This document shows, one piece after another, positions 1-9,669 of a stretch of 64,000 nt of DNA. Position numbers and translations under genes: made by a program. How positions within the stretch are numbered: the first letter of the stretch is position 1; each line of letters opens with the position of its first letter. The stretch is from NCBI GenBank assembly GCA_964001305.1, contig CAXFAI010000007.1, positions 1-64,000 of the forward strand, in the 5' to 3' direction. Source of the stretch: CAJXMH01 sp964001305 (GTDB taxonomy: Bacteria; Bacteroidota; Bacteroidia; Flavobacteriales_E; Vicingaceae). The notes under the pieces are model-generated. The model did not search any database. It was given only the letters and a program-made list of their open reading frames with translations, and was not told the origin of the DNA.

Positions 1-3000
1 CCAACCATCTTCATCAAAATCTGTAGATGAGTCCCCTTTTCCATCATTGTTAGCATCCACTCCTCCTGCCTCAATTATATCAGCAATTCCATCATCATCA
101 GAGTCCAAATCAATCCGATTTTCAAAACCGTCGTTATCTTGGTCACCATCTACTAAGGCCGCACCGCCAAAATTAGAATCAAATGTATCAGCCCATCCAT
201 CATTGTTACTATCCGTATCGTCATCAACACGACCATCATTATCTGAGTCTTCTCCACCTGCTTCTATAATATCAGGTATTCCATCATTATCTGAATCCAA
301 ATCTATTTGATCGTTAATTCCATCTCCATCTGTATCACAAACTCCACCTTCCGTTAAAATGCTAAAAGGCAAGGCTGTTTTTGCAATAGAGGGGCCTTGA
401 TAGGAAACGGACAAAAACTCACCTCCTCCATCTTCATAAAACAATACTTCAATTGGGTAAGTACCAATTCCTAAAAGAATACTTCCTGATCGTTCTTGAA
501 TTCCATGATCTCCATCATTATCAACAACCTCATTCCCATCTAAATATAGCTTTGAACCATCATCAGATGAAGTGTAGAATGTATAAGTTCCAGCTGTTGC
601 AATCTTAATATATCCTGTATACCGAATGGAAAAATCATCTCCATCTCCTGGATCAACAGCCATATACAGGGCATCAACATCAAATTCGGTAACTGAACCA
701 GTAGCCAAAGCACCAGTTGTTGGAATGTTATCAACACTATTTCCGGCAGGTTCCAAGTCATAAAATTCAAAGGCTAAGCTATTGGTAGCTCCTTCTGTAC
801 AAGAAGAATTTTCTTCAACATCAAGAATTCCATCATTATCATCATCAATATCGTCCACATCGGCAATCCCATCACCATCTGAATCTAACAATTCTCTCCA
901 ATCTCTTTCCGGTGTATTGGTTCGATCTAGATTTGGGAAATCATCAGATGTAGTTCCATCATTAGATACGTTTGTTCCACTGTTCCAACCATCAATTACA
1001 TCAAACGCATTGTCAAGACCATCATTATCGTCATCTAATCCAGTTGGAGAAGTATCTGCAACGCCATCATTGTCTGTATCCCAACCTTCTACTATATCTT
1101 CAGAACCATCATCATCTGCATCTGTATCTATGTAATCAGGTGAACCATCTCCATCAGTATCAATCGGAATTAAAAATGAAGATCCAATATCATTATCGAA
1201 GGTATCATCGGTTCCATCATTATCTGAATCAACTCCTACAGGTAAACGAGGACTAGAAGTAGAAGCTTGAGCTTCTACAACATCTACGATTCCATCATTA
1301 TCTGCATCAATGTCAATTCGGTCATTCAATCCATCTCCATCTGTATCAGGGTCAGCTAAAGCTGTTCCACCATCATCTGAATCAAAGGTATCTGACCAAC
1401 CATCTCCATCGGTATCTGTTGGTTCATCAACTCTTCCATCATTATCTTCATCCTCGCCTTCCGCTTCAATGATATCTGCAATTCCATCATTATCTGAATC
1501 TAAATCTAAGCGATTTACAATTCCATCTTGATCGGTATCACAGCCACCGGATCCGGTTGACAAAACACTGAATGGAATTTCAGTTTTACTTATGGAAGGA
1601 GAAGAATATGAAACGATTAAAATTTCATCTCCATTATTCTCAAAGAACTCTACCGTAATGGCATAAGTACCTGGTGTTAAGGCAACGGTTCCTGATTCTT
1701 CATTTTGCGACTGAAGACCGTCATTATCGACTATTTCAACCCCATCAATATAGAGTTTAGAACCATCATCAGATGAGGTATAAAAAGTATAAGTTTCTGT
1801 AGTAGAAATTGAAATAAAACCTGTAAACCGAACTCCATAGGTATCATTTGAGACTCCTAAGTTTGTTGTTAAATCATCTACATCAAATGAACTAACTGTA
1901 CCAGAAGCATCTGGACTTACAGTTGGAATATTATCTACTGTATTTCCTGAAGGCGTTCCATCGTAATATTCAAAATTTACTTCTCCTCGACAACTTGCTT
2001 CTTCATCTACATCTAATACACCATCATTATCATCATCAATATCATCTTCATCAGGAATGCCATCGTTATCTGAATCAATGCTACAAACTTGGGTACTGTA
2101 ACTTACTGCATCAATTTCAAAATCAGTTGTACTTGGTGGATTGTCTTTACTAATTCGCAAGTATCGGGTAGTGACGTTTACTGTAACCACTGCGTCTACC
2201 AAAGTGGTACTATTTGTTGCGGGTGCTGAAGGATGCGTGGTAAAATTAACCCCATCAATTGATTCTTCTAGAATCATTTGAGCAGTTCCTGACTCGCCTG
2301 TTCTTTCTTGCCAACGGATGGTATAATTGCTACCTGCAGGAATAGTATCACTTAAGTCTAAAAGAATGGTGTTGCCATTAGTATGAATTAGAGCTACACT
2401 TCCATCAGGTGCTCCAGTTGCATTTCCTGCTGTTGGCACTCCACTCTCGTTGGTAGCAACATCTGCATTACCATTGACAGTTGCCGTTCCAACAGCAGCA
2501 CCTACCCCACATGGTCCGGCATCAACTTCTAAATAATCAGGCACTCCACTTGGCTCGCTATCTGGTATTTCTGAAATTGTAGCTATTCCATCATCATCAT
2601 CGTCAATGTCTCTCCAATCTCTTTCACCATCTCCATCAAAATCTTGTACAGCTACATTTGAACTACAAACTATAGCGTCTAAATTGATAACCAAAGTTGG
2701 ATCAACTTCAGCGGTTCTTGTATTTCCCGAAGGTCCCGTAAAAATTAAAACTAAGCTGTTTCCACTTGACCAACCTCCTTGATTTACAATTTCTTGAATT
2801 ATAGAAGAGATATCAACTGTGCGCTGATTTGTACCGGCTTCACCAACGGTATTCCAATTAGCCGGTGACCAACTTTCTGAAGCAACTGTGGGTGTTCTAT
2901 TACTCACATTATTAACAGCAGTAGTAAATGAGTTAGCATTTGTAGATAGCTCCCCTTCAATCGTTATGGTTATTGCACCCGTTTCTGCTTCATCCGTTTC

Positions 3001-5244
3001 AAACTGCACATAAGCAGAATTGATGGTTGCACCTTGCTCTACAGCAACTCCTGAAAAATAAATCCCAACTGTTTGATTAGCTCCACCATCATTTACTAGC
3101 TCCAAGTCGGTACTTGTTAAATTGATTGAACCATCACTGTTATCTTCTTCTCCCCAATCAGCCGCACCGATAGAAATTGTTTGTGCACAATTGTTATCAA
3201 AAGCATCATCTAGTCCATTACCATTGTCATCATTGCCTGTTAAAGCTGCATCTGCCACTCCATCAGAATCTGCATCATTTCCTTCAATTAAGTCCGAAAC
3301 GTTATCATTATCCGAATCATCATCTTGATAATCAGGCGTTCCATCTCCGTCTTTATCATAAGGCGTTATAGGCTCTTCGTCAGCAGAAACATCCCAAAAG
3401 TCTATGATTCCGTCTTCATCAAAATCGATCAATAAGGTTGGGAATTCATATGCAGCAGTTGAATAACCTTCGCGCGTATCGTCTATACCATCCGCATCAG
3501 AGTCGATATCAATGTAATTTGGACGATTTGTTAGGCCATTATTATTTTCAAAAGTCTCATCTGAATTGGGAATTAAAAGCGGTGTTTCTTCATACAAATC
3601 ATAATAACCATTGTTATCTCCATCTGCATAAGTATCTACTTGTCCATCACCATCGCTATCCGTTCCACCTGCTTCAATAATATCAAGAATACCATCATTA
3701 TCTGAATCTAAATCTAAATAGTCAACTAAACCATCATTGTCGGAATCAGGTCTACTAGCTACCATAACTCCACTACCTGAAAAAGTTTCTCGGCTATCTA
3801 CAATACCATTTCCATCTAAATCAGCACCTGAAAAATTTCCTTCTGAACTTTCATAAGCTGCTGCTACAATTCCTCCTGTGGCCTCAATCGCATCAGGAAT
3901 TCCATCATCATCAGAATCTCGATCCAAGTAATTGACAACTCCATCATCATCAAAATCTTCAATTCCTTCAACACTGTCCAAAATACCATCATTGTCGGAA
4001 TCTAAGTCACAACTATCTGGAACAGCATCTAAATCTGAATCGGCTCCACCTTCAAAAAAGTTAGGCAAGCCATCTCCATCACAATCTGGACCTGTTGCAA
4101 TTCCAAAGTCATTACTGTTATCGGTTTCAGCAAAATTCACCCCATCGGTAAAGCTTGCCGACTCTACATTATCGGTAGTTAAAGCATACCCAAAAGGATA
4201 AGAATTATACTTTGTGGTGACTAGTAAGTTGCCAGTACTCGCATATAAAAAACTGTAATCTCCATTTCCATCGGTTACTGTTTCTTGAACTTTAGTGTCT
4301 TCGGGGTCAACATTACCATCTCCATTTTTATCAATGTATAAGTAAAGCCTAACTCCTGCAACTCCCAATTCTCCGCCATCTTTTATTCCATCGTAGTTCG
4401 TGTCTTCATAAACCGTTCCGCTCAATTGGTTAGCATCTGCAACTAAAGAAGCAAGTGCTTCCACATCGGAACCACTAAACCCAATAAAATTGCTCATTAC
4501 CCCTGTGCTCTTGTTTATTTCACTAAAGCGATTGTCTCCATCACCTTCAGAGCCATAAAGTGTTCCATCATTTCGAAAAGCGAGCCCTTCAACGTCATCT
4601 TGACTTAAGTTAGCAACAAATGTAAAAATACCTGTAAACTTGTTTATTCGAATGAGCACATCATTTGTACCTCCATCATTGGATGAGGCATAGATAATGC
4701 CTGTTGTAGGGTCAACAGCCAAATCATCAGCATCTACATCAATGCCAGTTCCAGAAATTACTAAGTAGTCTATTCCAGGTCCGAAAGCATTTGGGACAAA
4801 CTGCCCTGTACTCACATCAATTTGAAAAAGTAAATCGGGGGTTGCACCTGATTGACGTTCAATGGCCCACATTTTAAAGGTTTGACCATCCAACATTAAT
4901 CCATCAACATCATTCAAAGTCTGCGCTCCCGCAGCTCCGTTTGCAGTTCCACCACCATCAATTTCTCCAATGGAGGTATAAGCTCCAGTACTTAAATTTA
5001 AAGTTCCAAAGTCTCCTCCATTAGCCGCATATAATACATTAGCACCCGGAAATGGATAATAGGCAATCGCCTCTATAGAAGTAACACCTGTCGAACCAAT
5101 TAAAGTGGATACACCGGTACTTATATTTAAAGAATAAAGCTCTTCTGTACCATCAGAGACATAATAAAAAACATTAGGATTTCCGGCATGGAGCATTAAT
5201 ACATTAAAGATTAATGTTCCAATAATCAATAAAAATTTCTTCAA
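1..5244 (-). CDS. Giant secreted TSP3/PA14 repeat surface protein (3' end outside window)
   Basis: An open frame runs without a stop from a TTG at 5244 to the window edge (1748 codons, C-terminus missing). TTG is chosen because it directly gives a signal peptide beginning MKKFLLIIGT. Order by residue: signal 1-22; beta-propeller-like region about 25-255 (repeated L-STG- turns); SdrD B-like domain about 258-375; thrombospondin type 3 calcium repeats (DSDNDGI-D type) about 390-685; DNRLRE/CBM-like domain about 688-858; short TSP3; F5/8-type (discoidin-like) region about 908-1048; TSP3; PA14 domain about 1081-1228; TSP3; a second PA14 about 1481-1626; TSP3 to the edge. Such proteins in Bacteroidota are exported by Sec and usually T9SS, and stick to surfaces or glycans using calcium-stiffened stalks. 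A T9SS sorting domain is expected but lies outside the window. The exact ligand cannot be inferred. Confidence 0.85.
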   Translation of the reverse strand, partial: MKKFLLIIGTLIFNVLMLHAGNPNVFYYVSDGTEELYSLNISTGVSTLIGSTGVTSIEAIAYYPFPGANVLYAANGGDFGTLNLSTGAYTSIGEIDGGGTANGAAGAQTLNDVDGLMLDGQTFKMWAIERQSGATPDLLFQIDVSTGQFVPNAFGPGIDYLVISGTGIDVDADDLAVDPTTGIIYASSNDGGTNDVLIRINKFTGIFTFVANLSQDDVEGLAFRNDGTLYGSEGDGDNRFSEINKSTGVMSNFIGFSGSDVEALASLVADANQLSGTVYEDTNYDGIKDGGELGVAGVRLYLYIDKNGDGNVDPEDTKVQETVTDGNGDYSFLYASTGNLLVTTKYNSYPFGYALTTDNVESASFTDGVNFAETDNSNDFGIATGPDCDGDGLPNFFEGGADSDLDAVPDSCDLDSDNDGILDSVEGIEDFDDDGVVNYLDRDSDDDGIPDAIEATGGIVAAAYESSEGNFSGADLDGNGIVDSRETFSGSGVMVASRPDSDNDGLVDYLDLDSDNDGILDIIEAGGTDSDGDGQVDTYADGDNNGYYDLYEETPLLIPNSDETFENNNGLTNRPNYIDIDSDADGIDDTREGYSTAAYEFPTLLIDFDEDGIIDFWDVSADEEPITPYDKDGDGTPDYQDDDSDNDNVSDLIEGNDADSDGVADAALTGNDDNGNGLDDAFDNNCAQTISIGAADWGEEDNSDGSINLTSTDLELVNDGGANQTVGIYFSGVAVEQGATINSAYVQFETDEAETGAITITIEGELSTNANSFTTAVNNVSNRTPTVASESWSPANWNTVGEAGTNQRTVDISSIIQEIVNQGGWSSGNSLVLIFTGPSGNTRTAEVDPTLVINLDAIVCSSNVAVQDFDGDGERDWRDIDDDDDGIATISEIPDSEPSGVPDYLEVDAGPCGVGAAVGTATVNGNADVATNESGVPTAGNATGAPDGSVALIHTNGNTILLDLSDTIPAGSNYTIRWQERTGESGTAQMILEESIDGVNFTTHPSAPATNSTTLVDAVVTVNVTTRYLRISKDNPPSTTDFEIDAVSYSTQVCSIDSDNDGIPDEDDIDDDNDGVLDVDEEASCRGEVNFEYYDGTPSGNTVDNIPTVSPDASGTVSSFDVDDLTTNLGVSNDTYGVRFTGFISISTTETYTFYTSSDDGSKLYIDGVEIVDNDGLQSQNEESGTVALTPGTYAITVEFFENNGDEILIVSYSSPSISKTEIPFSVLSTGSGGCDTDQDGIVNRLDLDSDNDGIADIIEAEGEDEDNDGRVDEPTDTDGDGWSDTFDSDDGGTALADPDTDGDGLNDRIDIDADNDGIVDVVEAQASTSSPRLPVGVDSDNDGTDDTFDNDIGSSFLIPIDTDGDGSPDYIDTDADDDGSEDIVEGWDTDNDGVADTSPTGLDDDNDGLDNAFDVIDGWNSGTNVSNDGTTSDDFPNLDRTNTPERDWRELLDSDGDGIADVDDIDDDNDGILDVEENSSCTEGATNSLAFEFYDLEPAGNSVDNIPTTGALATGSVTEFDVDALYMAVDPGDGDDFSIRYTGYIKIATAGTYTFYTSSDDGSKLYLDGNEVVDNDGDHGIQERSGSILLGIGTYPIEVLFYEDGGGEFLSVSYQGPSIAKTALPFSILTEGGVCDTDGDGINDQIDLDSDNDGIPDIIEAGGEDSDNDGRVDDDTDSNNDGWADTFDSNFGGAALVDGDQDNDGFENRIDLDSDDDGIADIIEAGGVDANNDGKGDSSTDFDEDGW

Positions 5245-5404
5245 GTCAAGTAGTATTAAGAAAAGTCTAATAACGAATTAAGTAATATTTTGGTTTCAAT
5301 TCTATCACATTTTCAGAGTAAAAGAGAAACATTTTAATAAATAAAACTCAATTTATAATTAATAGTTTTTAAAAATTAATCCATTAAACTTTCTATTTGG
5401 ACCA

Positions 5405-5412
5405 CAAAATTA
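5405..5412 (-). promoter_or_regulatory. Candidate -7 box (TAATTTTG) upstream of the giant surface-protein gene
   Basis: The minus strand reads TAATTTTG, an exact match to the Bacteroidota TAnnTTTG -7 element. It lies in the 227-nt AT-rich gap 5245-5471, which holds no gene. The nearest upstream TTG is 27 nt away, longer than the usual 17-23, so the match is partial. It would give a leader of about 155 nt. Confidence 0.3.
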
Positions 5413-5471
5413 ACCGATTTATCTGAAATCTTAGAACATCAACCTTATTTAAACTGCTTTTAATTAAGCCA

Positions 5472-6311
5472 TTACGACAACGACAAATACCACATACTAG
5501 AGATTTTATCAATCTTTTGATGAAAATATCTTTTTTGCTGAAATGCAGCTACCCATTTTGGCCCTGTTACTGCATTTAATAAAAATAATTCATCAGCGTC
5601 AATTATATCTTTAAGGCTTATCTCTTTTTCCTCAACTGCTAGTCCTATACTTTCCATATTTATAAAGTGAGTTCTTCCAACACCTTCTACACATCCTGAA
5701 GACAATGGAGGTGTAAAAATTTGATTGTTCTTTATCAGAAATAAATTTGAGGAAGTCGCTTCGGCAACTAAGTTATTTTGGTTTAGCAATATCAAATCAT
5801 CGTAAGGACTCTGCTCTTTTTCTATACTTGCTAAAATATAAGGCAATGAACTTATGGTTTTATACTTTGACGTTGTACTGTATGACAAATTAACCGTTTT
5901 GCAGATATCAATTGTTAATCCTTTTTTGTTCAAATAAGCAGAGGAGTTGTTCCTTTCTTCAATTTGAACACAAAAAGCCGCCGTGTTGGTAGTAGGTGTA
6001 TACTTGCCACCCCCATCTCTAAAAACCCATATTCGAACTATTGAGTTTCTATATCCTAATTCAGCTAATTTATTTTCAATTAAATGTTGAACTCCATTTA
6101 GAAAAGAATTTTCATCGTTTAGTAAAAGGACTTTCATTCCTTCTTTAAGGCGATTTAAGTGCAAATCTATTAGCGGCAACTTATCATGTATGGCTAAAAT
6201 GCTTTCAAATAAACCATCTCCAAATCGGAAAGCGCGATTTAAACCGAATGAAACATCACCTTCTTTGCGCCAATTTCCTTCCCAATAAATACTTTTTAGA
6301 TTCTCTTCCAT
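5472..6311 (-). CDS. Class IV PLP aminotransferase (4-amino-4-deoxychorismate lyase / branched-chain aminotransferase family)
   Basis: The 279-residue protein has the fold-type IV PLP signature: an early RFGDGLFE motif, HLNRL (phosphate-binding arginine), a lysine-containing SKYKTISSLPY segment that should carry the Schiff-base lysine, the EATSSNLF motif and a GCVEGVGR loop. The length fits PabC and short BCAT-like enzymes. PabC makes p-aminobenzoate for folate; the sequence alone does not separate PabC from D-amino-acid or branched-chain aminotransferases, but length and the NAVTGPKWV tail favour a PabC-like role. It is the last gene of the parE-parC-rhomboid operon, starting 7 nt after the rhomboid stop, with a purine-rich AAGAAAGG just before ATG. 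The operon partners do not indicate a shared pathway. Confidence 0.8.
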   Translation of the reverse strand: MEENLKSIYWEGNWRKEGDVSFGLNRAFRFGDGLFESILAIHDKLPLIDLHLNRLKEGMKVLLLNDENSFLNGVQHLIENKLAELGYRNSIVRIWVFRDGGGKYTPTTNTAAFCVQIEERNNSSAYLNKKGLTIDICKTVNLSYSTTSKYKTISSLPYILASIEKEQSPYDDLILLNQNNLVAEATSSNLFLIKNNQIFTPPLSSGCVEGVGRTHFINMESIGLAVEEKEISLKDIIDADELFLLNAVTGPKWVAAFQQKRYFHQKIDKISSMWYLSLS

Positions 6312-6318
6312 ACCTTTC

Positions 6319-6939
6319 TTAGAAAGGCAAAATTGACCATAATTGAGTGAAAAAAGAAGGGATAGCTTGCGGGACAGTTAATAATGTAAATAGCGCTCCG
6401 TATACAGCCCCCCAAAAGTGAGCATCGTGATTAATGTAATCACCTCCCTGTTTGCCTTTTCTGTAAGAGTATATCAAGTAAGTAATAGCCCAAATGATAC
6501 CTGGCAAACACAAAATACCCCATAAACAAATACTATTTGCAGGATTAAACATAACTGAGCTAAATAAAACCGCAGAAACAGCACCAGAAGCCCCTACTGA
6601 ATGATAATTGGGATTGTGTTTGTGTTTTTTATAGCTTGGTAATGTTGCAAAAGCTACCCCCCCCACATACAACAAAATAAAATAGAAAGTACCTTTTGTT
6701 CCAGCATAAGCTTCAAAGTAAGCTTGTGTATGATCTCCGAAAAAATAAAGCACCAACATATTAAATATGAGGTGCATCCAGTCGCCATGCAATAAGGCGT
6801 GACTTAAAAAACGATACCATTCTTTTCGATTTTCCACCTCATAAGGTGAAAAGTCAAGTTTATAAAACAGTTGCTTGTTATTAAAAGCAGGAATAGAAAC
6901 TGCTGCTGTAAGTATTATTATTAATAGCGTGATTGACAT
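6319..6939 (-). CDS. Rhomboid family intramembrane serine protease
   Basis: A 206-residue polytopic membrane protein of minimal rhomboid type. The catalytic serine is S118 in GASG, the catalytic histidine is H174 in the AHFWG segment, and N60 in the HLIFN motif supplies the oxyanion-type asparagine; all three are present, so it is predicted active. Hydrophobic segments lie near residues 2-16, 55-68, 85-100, 115-132, 137-155 and 172-190. Rhomboids cleave transmembrane segments within the inner membrane. It starts 3 nt after the parC stop, so it is almost certainly on the same transcript. No substrate can be read from the context. Confidence 0.9.
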   Translation of the reverse strand: MSITLLIIILTAAVSIPAFNNKQLFYKLDFSPYEVENRKEWYRFLSHALLHGDWMHLIFNMLVLYFFGDHTQAYFEAYAGTKGTFYFILLYVGGVAFATLPSYKKHKHNPNYHSVGASGAVSAVLFSSVMFNPANSICLWGILCLPGIIWAITYLIYSYRKGKQGGDYINHDAHFWGAVYGALFTLLTVPQAIPSFFTQLWSILPF

Positions 6940-6942
6940 GGA

Positions 6943-9660
6943 CTAAGAGAATAAATCCATTTGAGGTGCATCTCCGCTTGAAGATTTAGGTTTGTTTTCC
7001 TCTTCTTTCGAAGCGTCCTCTCTTTCTTCTTCAGATTCTTCCTCTTTTTGTTCTTCCTTCTTCTCCTCTACAACTTCAGCAAAAGGGTCTTTTCTATATT
7101 CTTCTACACTAATACCTAACACCTCAGCTGCTGCTTCTTCCTCTAATCGTTCAATGCCTTTTACTTTATCGTAACTCAACTTATTTCCAATTGCTTTTAA
7201 ACCTTTTACTGTTATAAAATCTTGTAAATCAAAGATTTCATTTGGCTTCGCATCTTTACCTCTTGGTTTCACAAAGCTTAAATCAATAACGGTATGAAAA
7301 TCTGTAGAAACCAATTCCAAATAACTGTTCTCGTGCTCTGTAATAAAAGCAACTTTTTTATCCGTGTCTTCTACCAAAAAGCGCTTGACATAAAAATCTT
7401 CCTTTTCACCTTCATAATAAATAGCAGTAACTGGCTTCTTAGGATTCCACTTTTCAATCAGAATCAAGTCGTCTTCAAAGTGAGTGCTTACATTGGTTCC
7501 AGTTAGTTTATAATGACCAGATTGGGTAATGGTTAAGATTTTATCATCTGCTTTAAAGCTTCCTAATAAATCTCCTCTTCCTTCCGTATTTAAACGCTGT
7601 ACGGTATCATCAAACCAAATTTTGCGAGCACTTAAAGTAGAACTTCCCTCTTCTTTCAACTTAATTTTACTTACCAAATGTTTGCTAAGTATGTTGCCCT
7701 TAGCACTTCTACCTTTGATGGCTTGCTCGGCAAAATCAAAATCAAATTTGAGTTTTCTCAACTTGGCTTTTGCCCTCAATTGCACTTGAATAACCTCCGC
7801 TTCTCCATTAGGATTTGCCGTAAAATAAAGGACTTTAGAACCTTTATTCCCTGTGGTTAAATCATATTCCTTTTCACGGGTAATGGATGTTACGTTAAAG
7901 CGCTTCACATAAGCAGTACCAGTTGGTCCATCCTGATAGACCAAATTGTAAATGGTTCGCTTATCGCCTTTTTTCCATACGGCAACATGTATGATTCCTT
8001 TGCCAACAAAAGACTTTTGCTGGATTTTCTGCACCTGCATACTTCCATCTTCTCGAAATACAATGATGTCGTCAATGTCTGAACAATCTGCGACAAATTC
8101 AGATTCTGTGCGCTTTAAACCGTGACCAATAAAGCCCTCTTTTCGATTTACATAAAGCTTAGCGTTGGCTACAGCAACTTTAGAAGCATCAATGTTTTCA
8201 AAAGACTTTATCTCCGTTCTTCGCTCTCTACCTTTTCCGTGCTTTTCCTTTATATTCTTAAAATAAGCAATGGCAAAATCAGTCAGATTTGCCAAATTGT
8301 ATTTAATCTCTTCAATTTCCTCTTCAATTCGCTTAATCAGCTCATCGGCCTTGTAGCTATCGTACTTTGAAATACGCTTAATGCGAATCTCTAACAAACG
8401 ATTCACATCATCATCCGTTACTTCACGAATCAAATGTTTTACATGAGGTTTTAATCCATCATGTACCGCTTTCATAATCCCTTCTACCGTTTCTTGCTCT
8501 TCAATATCTCGGTAAATTCGATTTTCAATAAATACCTTTTCTAATGAAGCAAAATGCCATTGTTCCTCAAGTTCACCTTTCCGAATTTGAAGCTCTCTCT
8601 TTAGCAAATGCTTGGTGTTCTCCGTATTGATTCGAAGAATTTCGTTAACACTTAAAAACTTGGGCTTGTCGTCTTCAATAACGCAAGAGTTCGGTGAAAT
8701 TGAAACCTCACAATCCGTAAATGCATAAAGCGCATCTATGGTTTTATCAGGGGAAACATTGGTTGGAAGATGGATGTTAATTTCTACATTTTCGGCTGTA
8801 TTATCCTCTACCTTTCTAATTTTAATTTTCCCTTTGTCATTGGCTTTAATGATGGAATCAATCAAGCTAGAAGTGTTTGTTCCAAATGGAATTTCACTAA
8901 CTACTAAGGTCTTTTTATCCAAGATGTTAATCTTCGCTCTTACACGAATTCTTCCTCCTCTTAATCCTTCGTTGTAATTCGAAAAATCAGCCATTCCTCC
9001 AGTGAGAAAATCAGGAAGTATGTTGACTTTCTTTCCCTTTAAAAGATTGATGGAAGCATCAATTAGTTCATTAAAGTTATGTGGTAATATTTTGCATGAA
9101 AGTCCAACCGCAATTCCTTCTACTCCTTGCGCCAACAAAAGTGGAAACTTCATGGGAAGCGTAACGGGCTCTAAACCTCTACCATCATAAGAAGAAGCCC
9201 ATTCAGTTGTCTTTTTATTAAAGGCAACATCTAAGGCAAATTTCGATAGTCTAACTTCGATGTAACGAGGTGCTGCAGCTCTGTCTCCGGTTAAAATATT
9301 TCCCCAGTTACCTTGGGTATCCAAAAGCAATTCCTTTTGCCCTAATTGCACCATGGCATCACCAATGGATGCATCTCCATGAGGGTGGTACTTCATGGTA
9401 TTTCCAATCACATTGGCCACTTTATGGTAGCGGCCATCATCCATTTCTTTTAAGGAATGTAGAATTCTTCGTTGAACAGGTTTTAAACCATCGTTTACAT
9501 GAGGCACAGCACGTTCTAAGATTACATAAGAGGCGTAATCTAAAAACCACTCATTATACATGCCCGAAACTTGAATGACATTTTCAAGCCCTTCAGAACC
9601 TTCTGCCTCTTCTGGAACGTTTTCTAACTCTTCGTTTTCGTTTTTTTCTTCTTCTGCCAT
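6943..9660 (-). CDS. parC: DNA topoisomerase IV subunit A
   Basis: A 905-residue type IIA topoisomerase breakage-rejoining subunit. The catalytic tyrosine is Y133 in AAAPRYIEVRL, preceded by KPVQRRIL and the KYHPHGDASIGD quinolone-region helix (residues 90-101). The position equivalent to E. coli GyrA S83/ParC S80 is alanine (A97), while D101 keeps the acidic residue. The C-terminal part is a divergent beta-pinwheel followed by a low-complexity acidic tail (about 850-895) and ends in QMDLFS, which matches a beta-clamp-binding pentapeptide. With ParE it decatenates sister chromosomes. It lies 9 nt downstream of parE. ParC is preferred over GyrA because of the pairing with a 618-residue ParE and the weak C-terminal pinwheel. 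Confidence 0.95.
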   Translation of the reverse strand: MAEEEKNENEELENVPEEAEGSEGLENVIQVSGMYNEWFLDYASYVILERAVPHVNDGLKPVQRRILHSLKEMDDGRYHKVANVIGNTMKYHPHGDASIGDAMVQLGQKELLLDTQGNWGNILTGDRAAAPRYIEVRLSKFALDVAFNKKTTEWASSYDGRGLEPVTLPMKFPLLLAQGVEGIAVGLSCKILPHNFNELIDASINLLKGKKVNILPDFLTGGMADFSNYNEGLRGGRIRVRAKINILDKKTLVVSEIPFGTNTSSLIDSIIKANDKGKIKIRKVEDNTAENVEINIHLPTNVSPDKTIDALYAFTDCEVSISPNSCVIEDDKPKFLSVNEILRINTENTKHLLKRELQIRKGELEEQWHFASLEKVFIENRIYRDIEEQETVEGIMKAVHDGLKPHVKHLIREVTDDDVNRLLEIRIKRISKYDSYKADELIKRIEEEIEEIKYNLANLTDFAIAYFKNIKEKHGKGRERRTEIKSFENIDASKVAVANAKLYVNRKEGFIGHGLKRTESEFVADCSDIDDIIVFREDGSMQVQKIQQKSFVGKGIIHVAVWKKGDKRTIYNLVYQDGPTGTAYVKRFNVTSITREKEYDLTTGNKGSKVLYFTANPNGEAEVIQVQLRAKAKLRKLKFDFDFAEQAIKGRSAKGNILSKHLVSKIKLKEEGSSTLSARKIWFDDTVQRLNTEGRGDLLGSFKADDKILTITQSGHYKLTGTNVSTHFEDDLILIEKWNPKKPVTAIYYEGEKEDFYVKRFLVEDTDKKVAFITEHENSYLELVSTDFHTVIDLSFVKPRGKDAKPNEIFDLQDFITVKGLKAIGNKLSYDKVKGIERLEEEAAAEVLGISVEEYRKDPFAEVVEEKKEEQKEEESEEEREDASKEEENKPKSSSGDAPQMDLFS

Positions 9661-9669
9661 ATGTTTCGC

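Noticed and set aside
47..1531. Plus-strand serine/proline-rich or histidine-rich frames opposite the giant surface-protein gene
   Set aside because: They are antisense shadows of the DxDxDG repeats. The minus strand is one open frame with a signal peptide and recognisable domains throughout.
1..4100. Regular short DNA repeats that could be read as a CRISPR array or minisatellite
   Set aside because: Repeats keep codon phase and encode calcium-binding DSDNDG-type motifs with variable spacing, so they are protein repeats, not an array with unique spacers.
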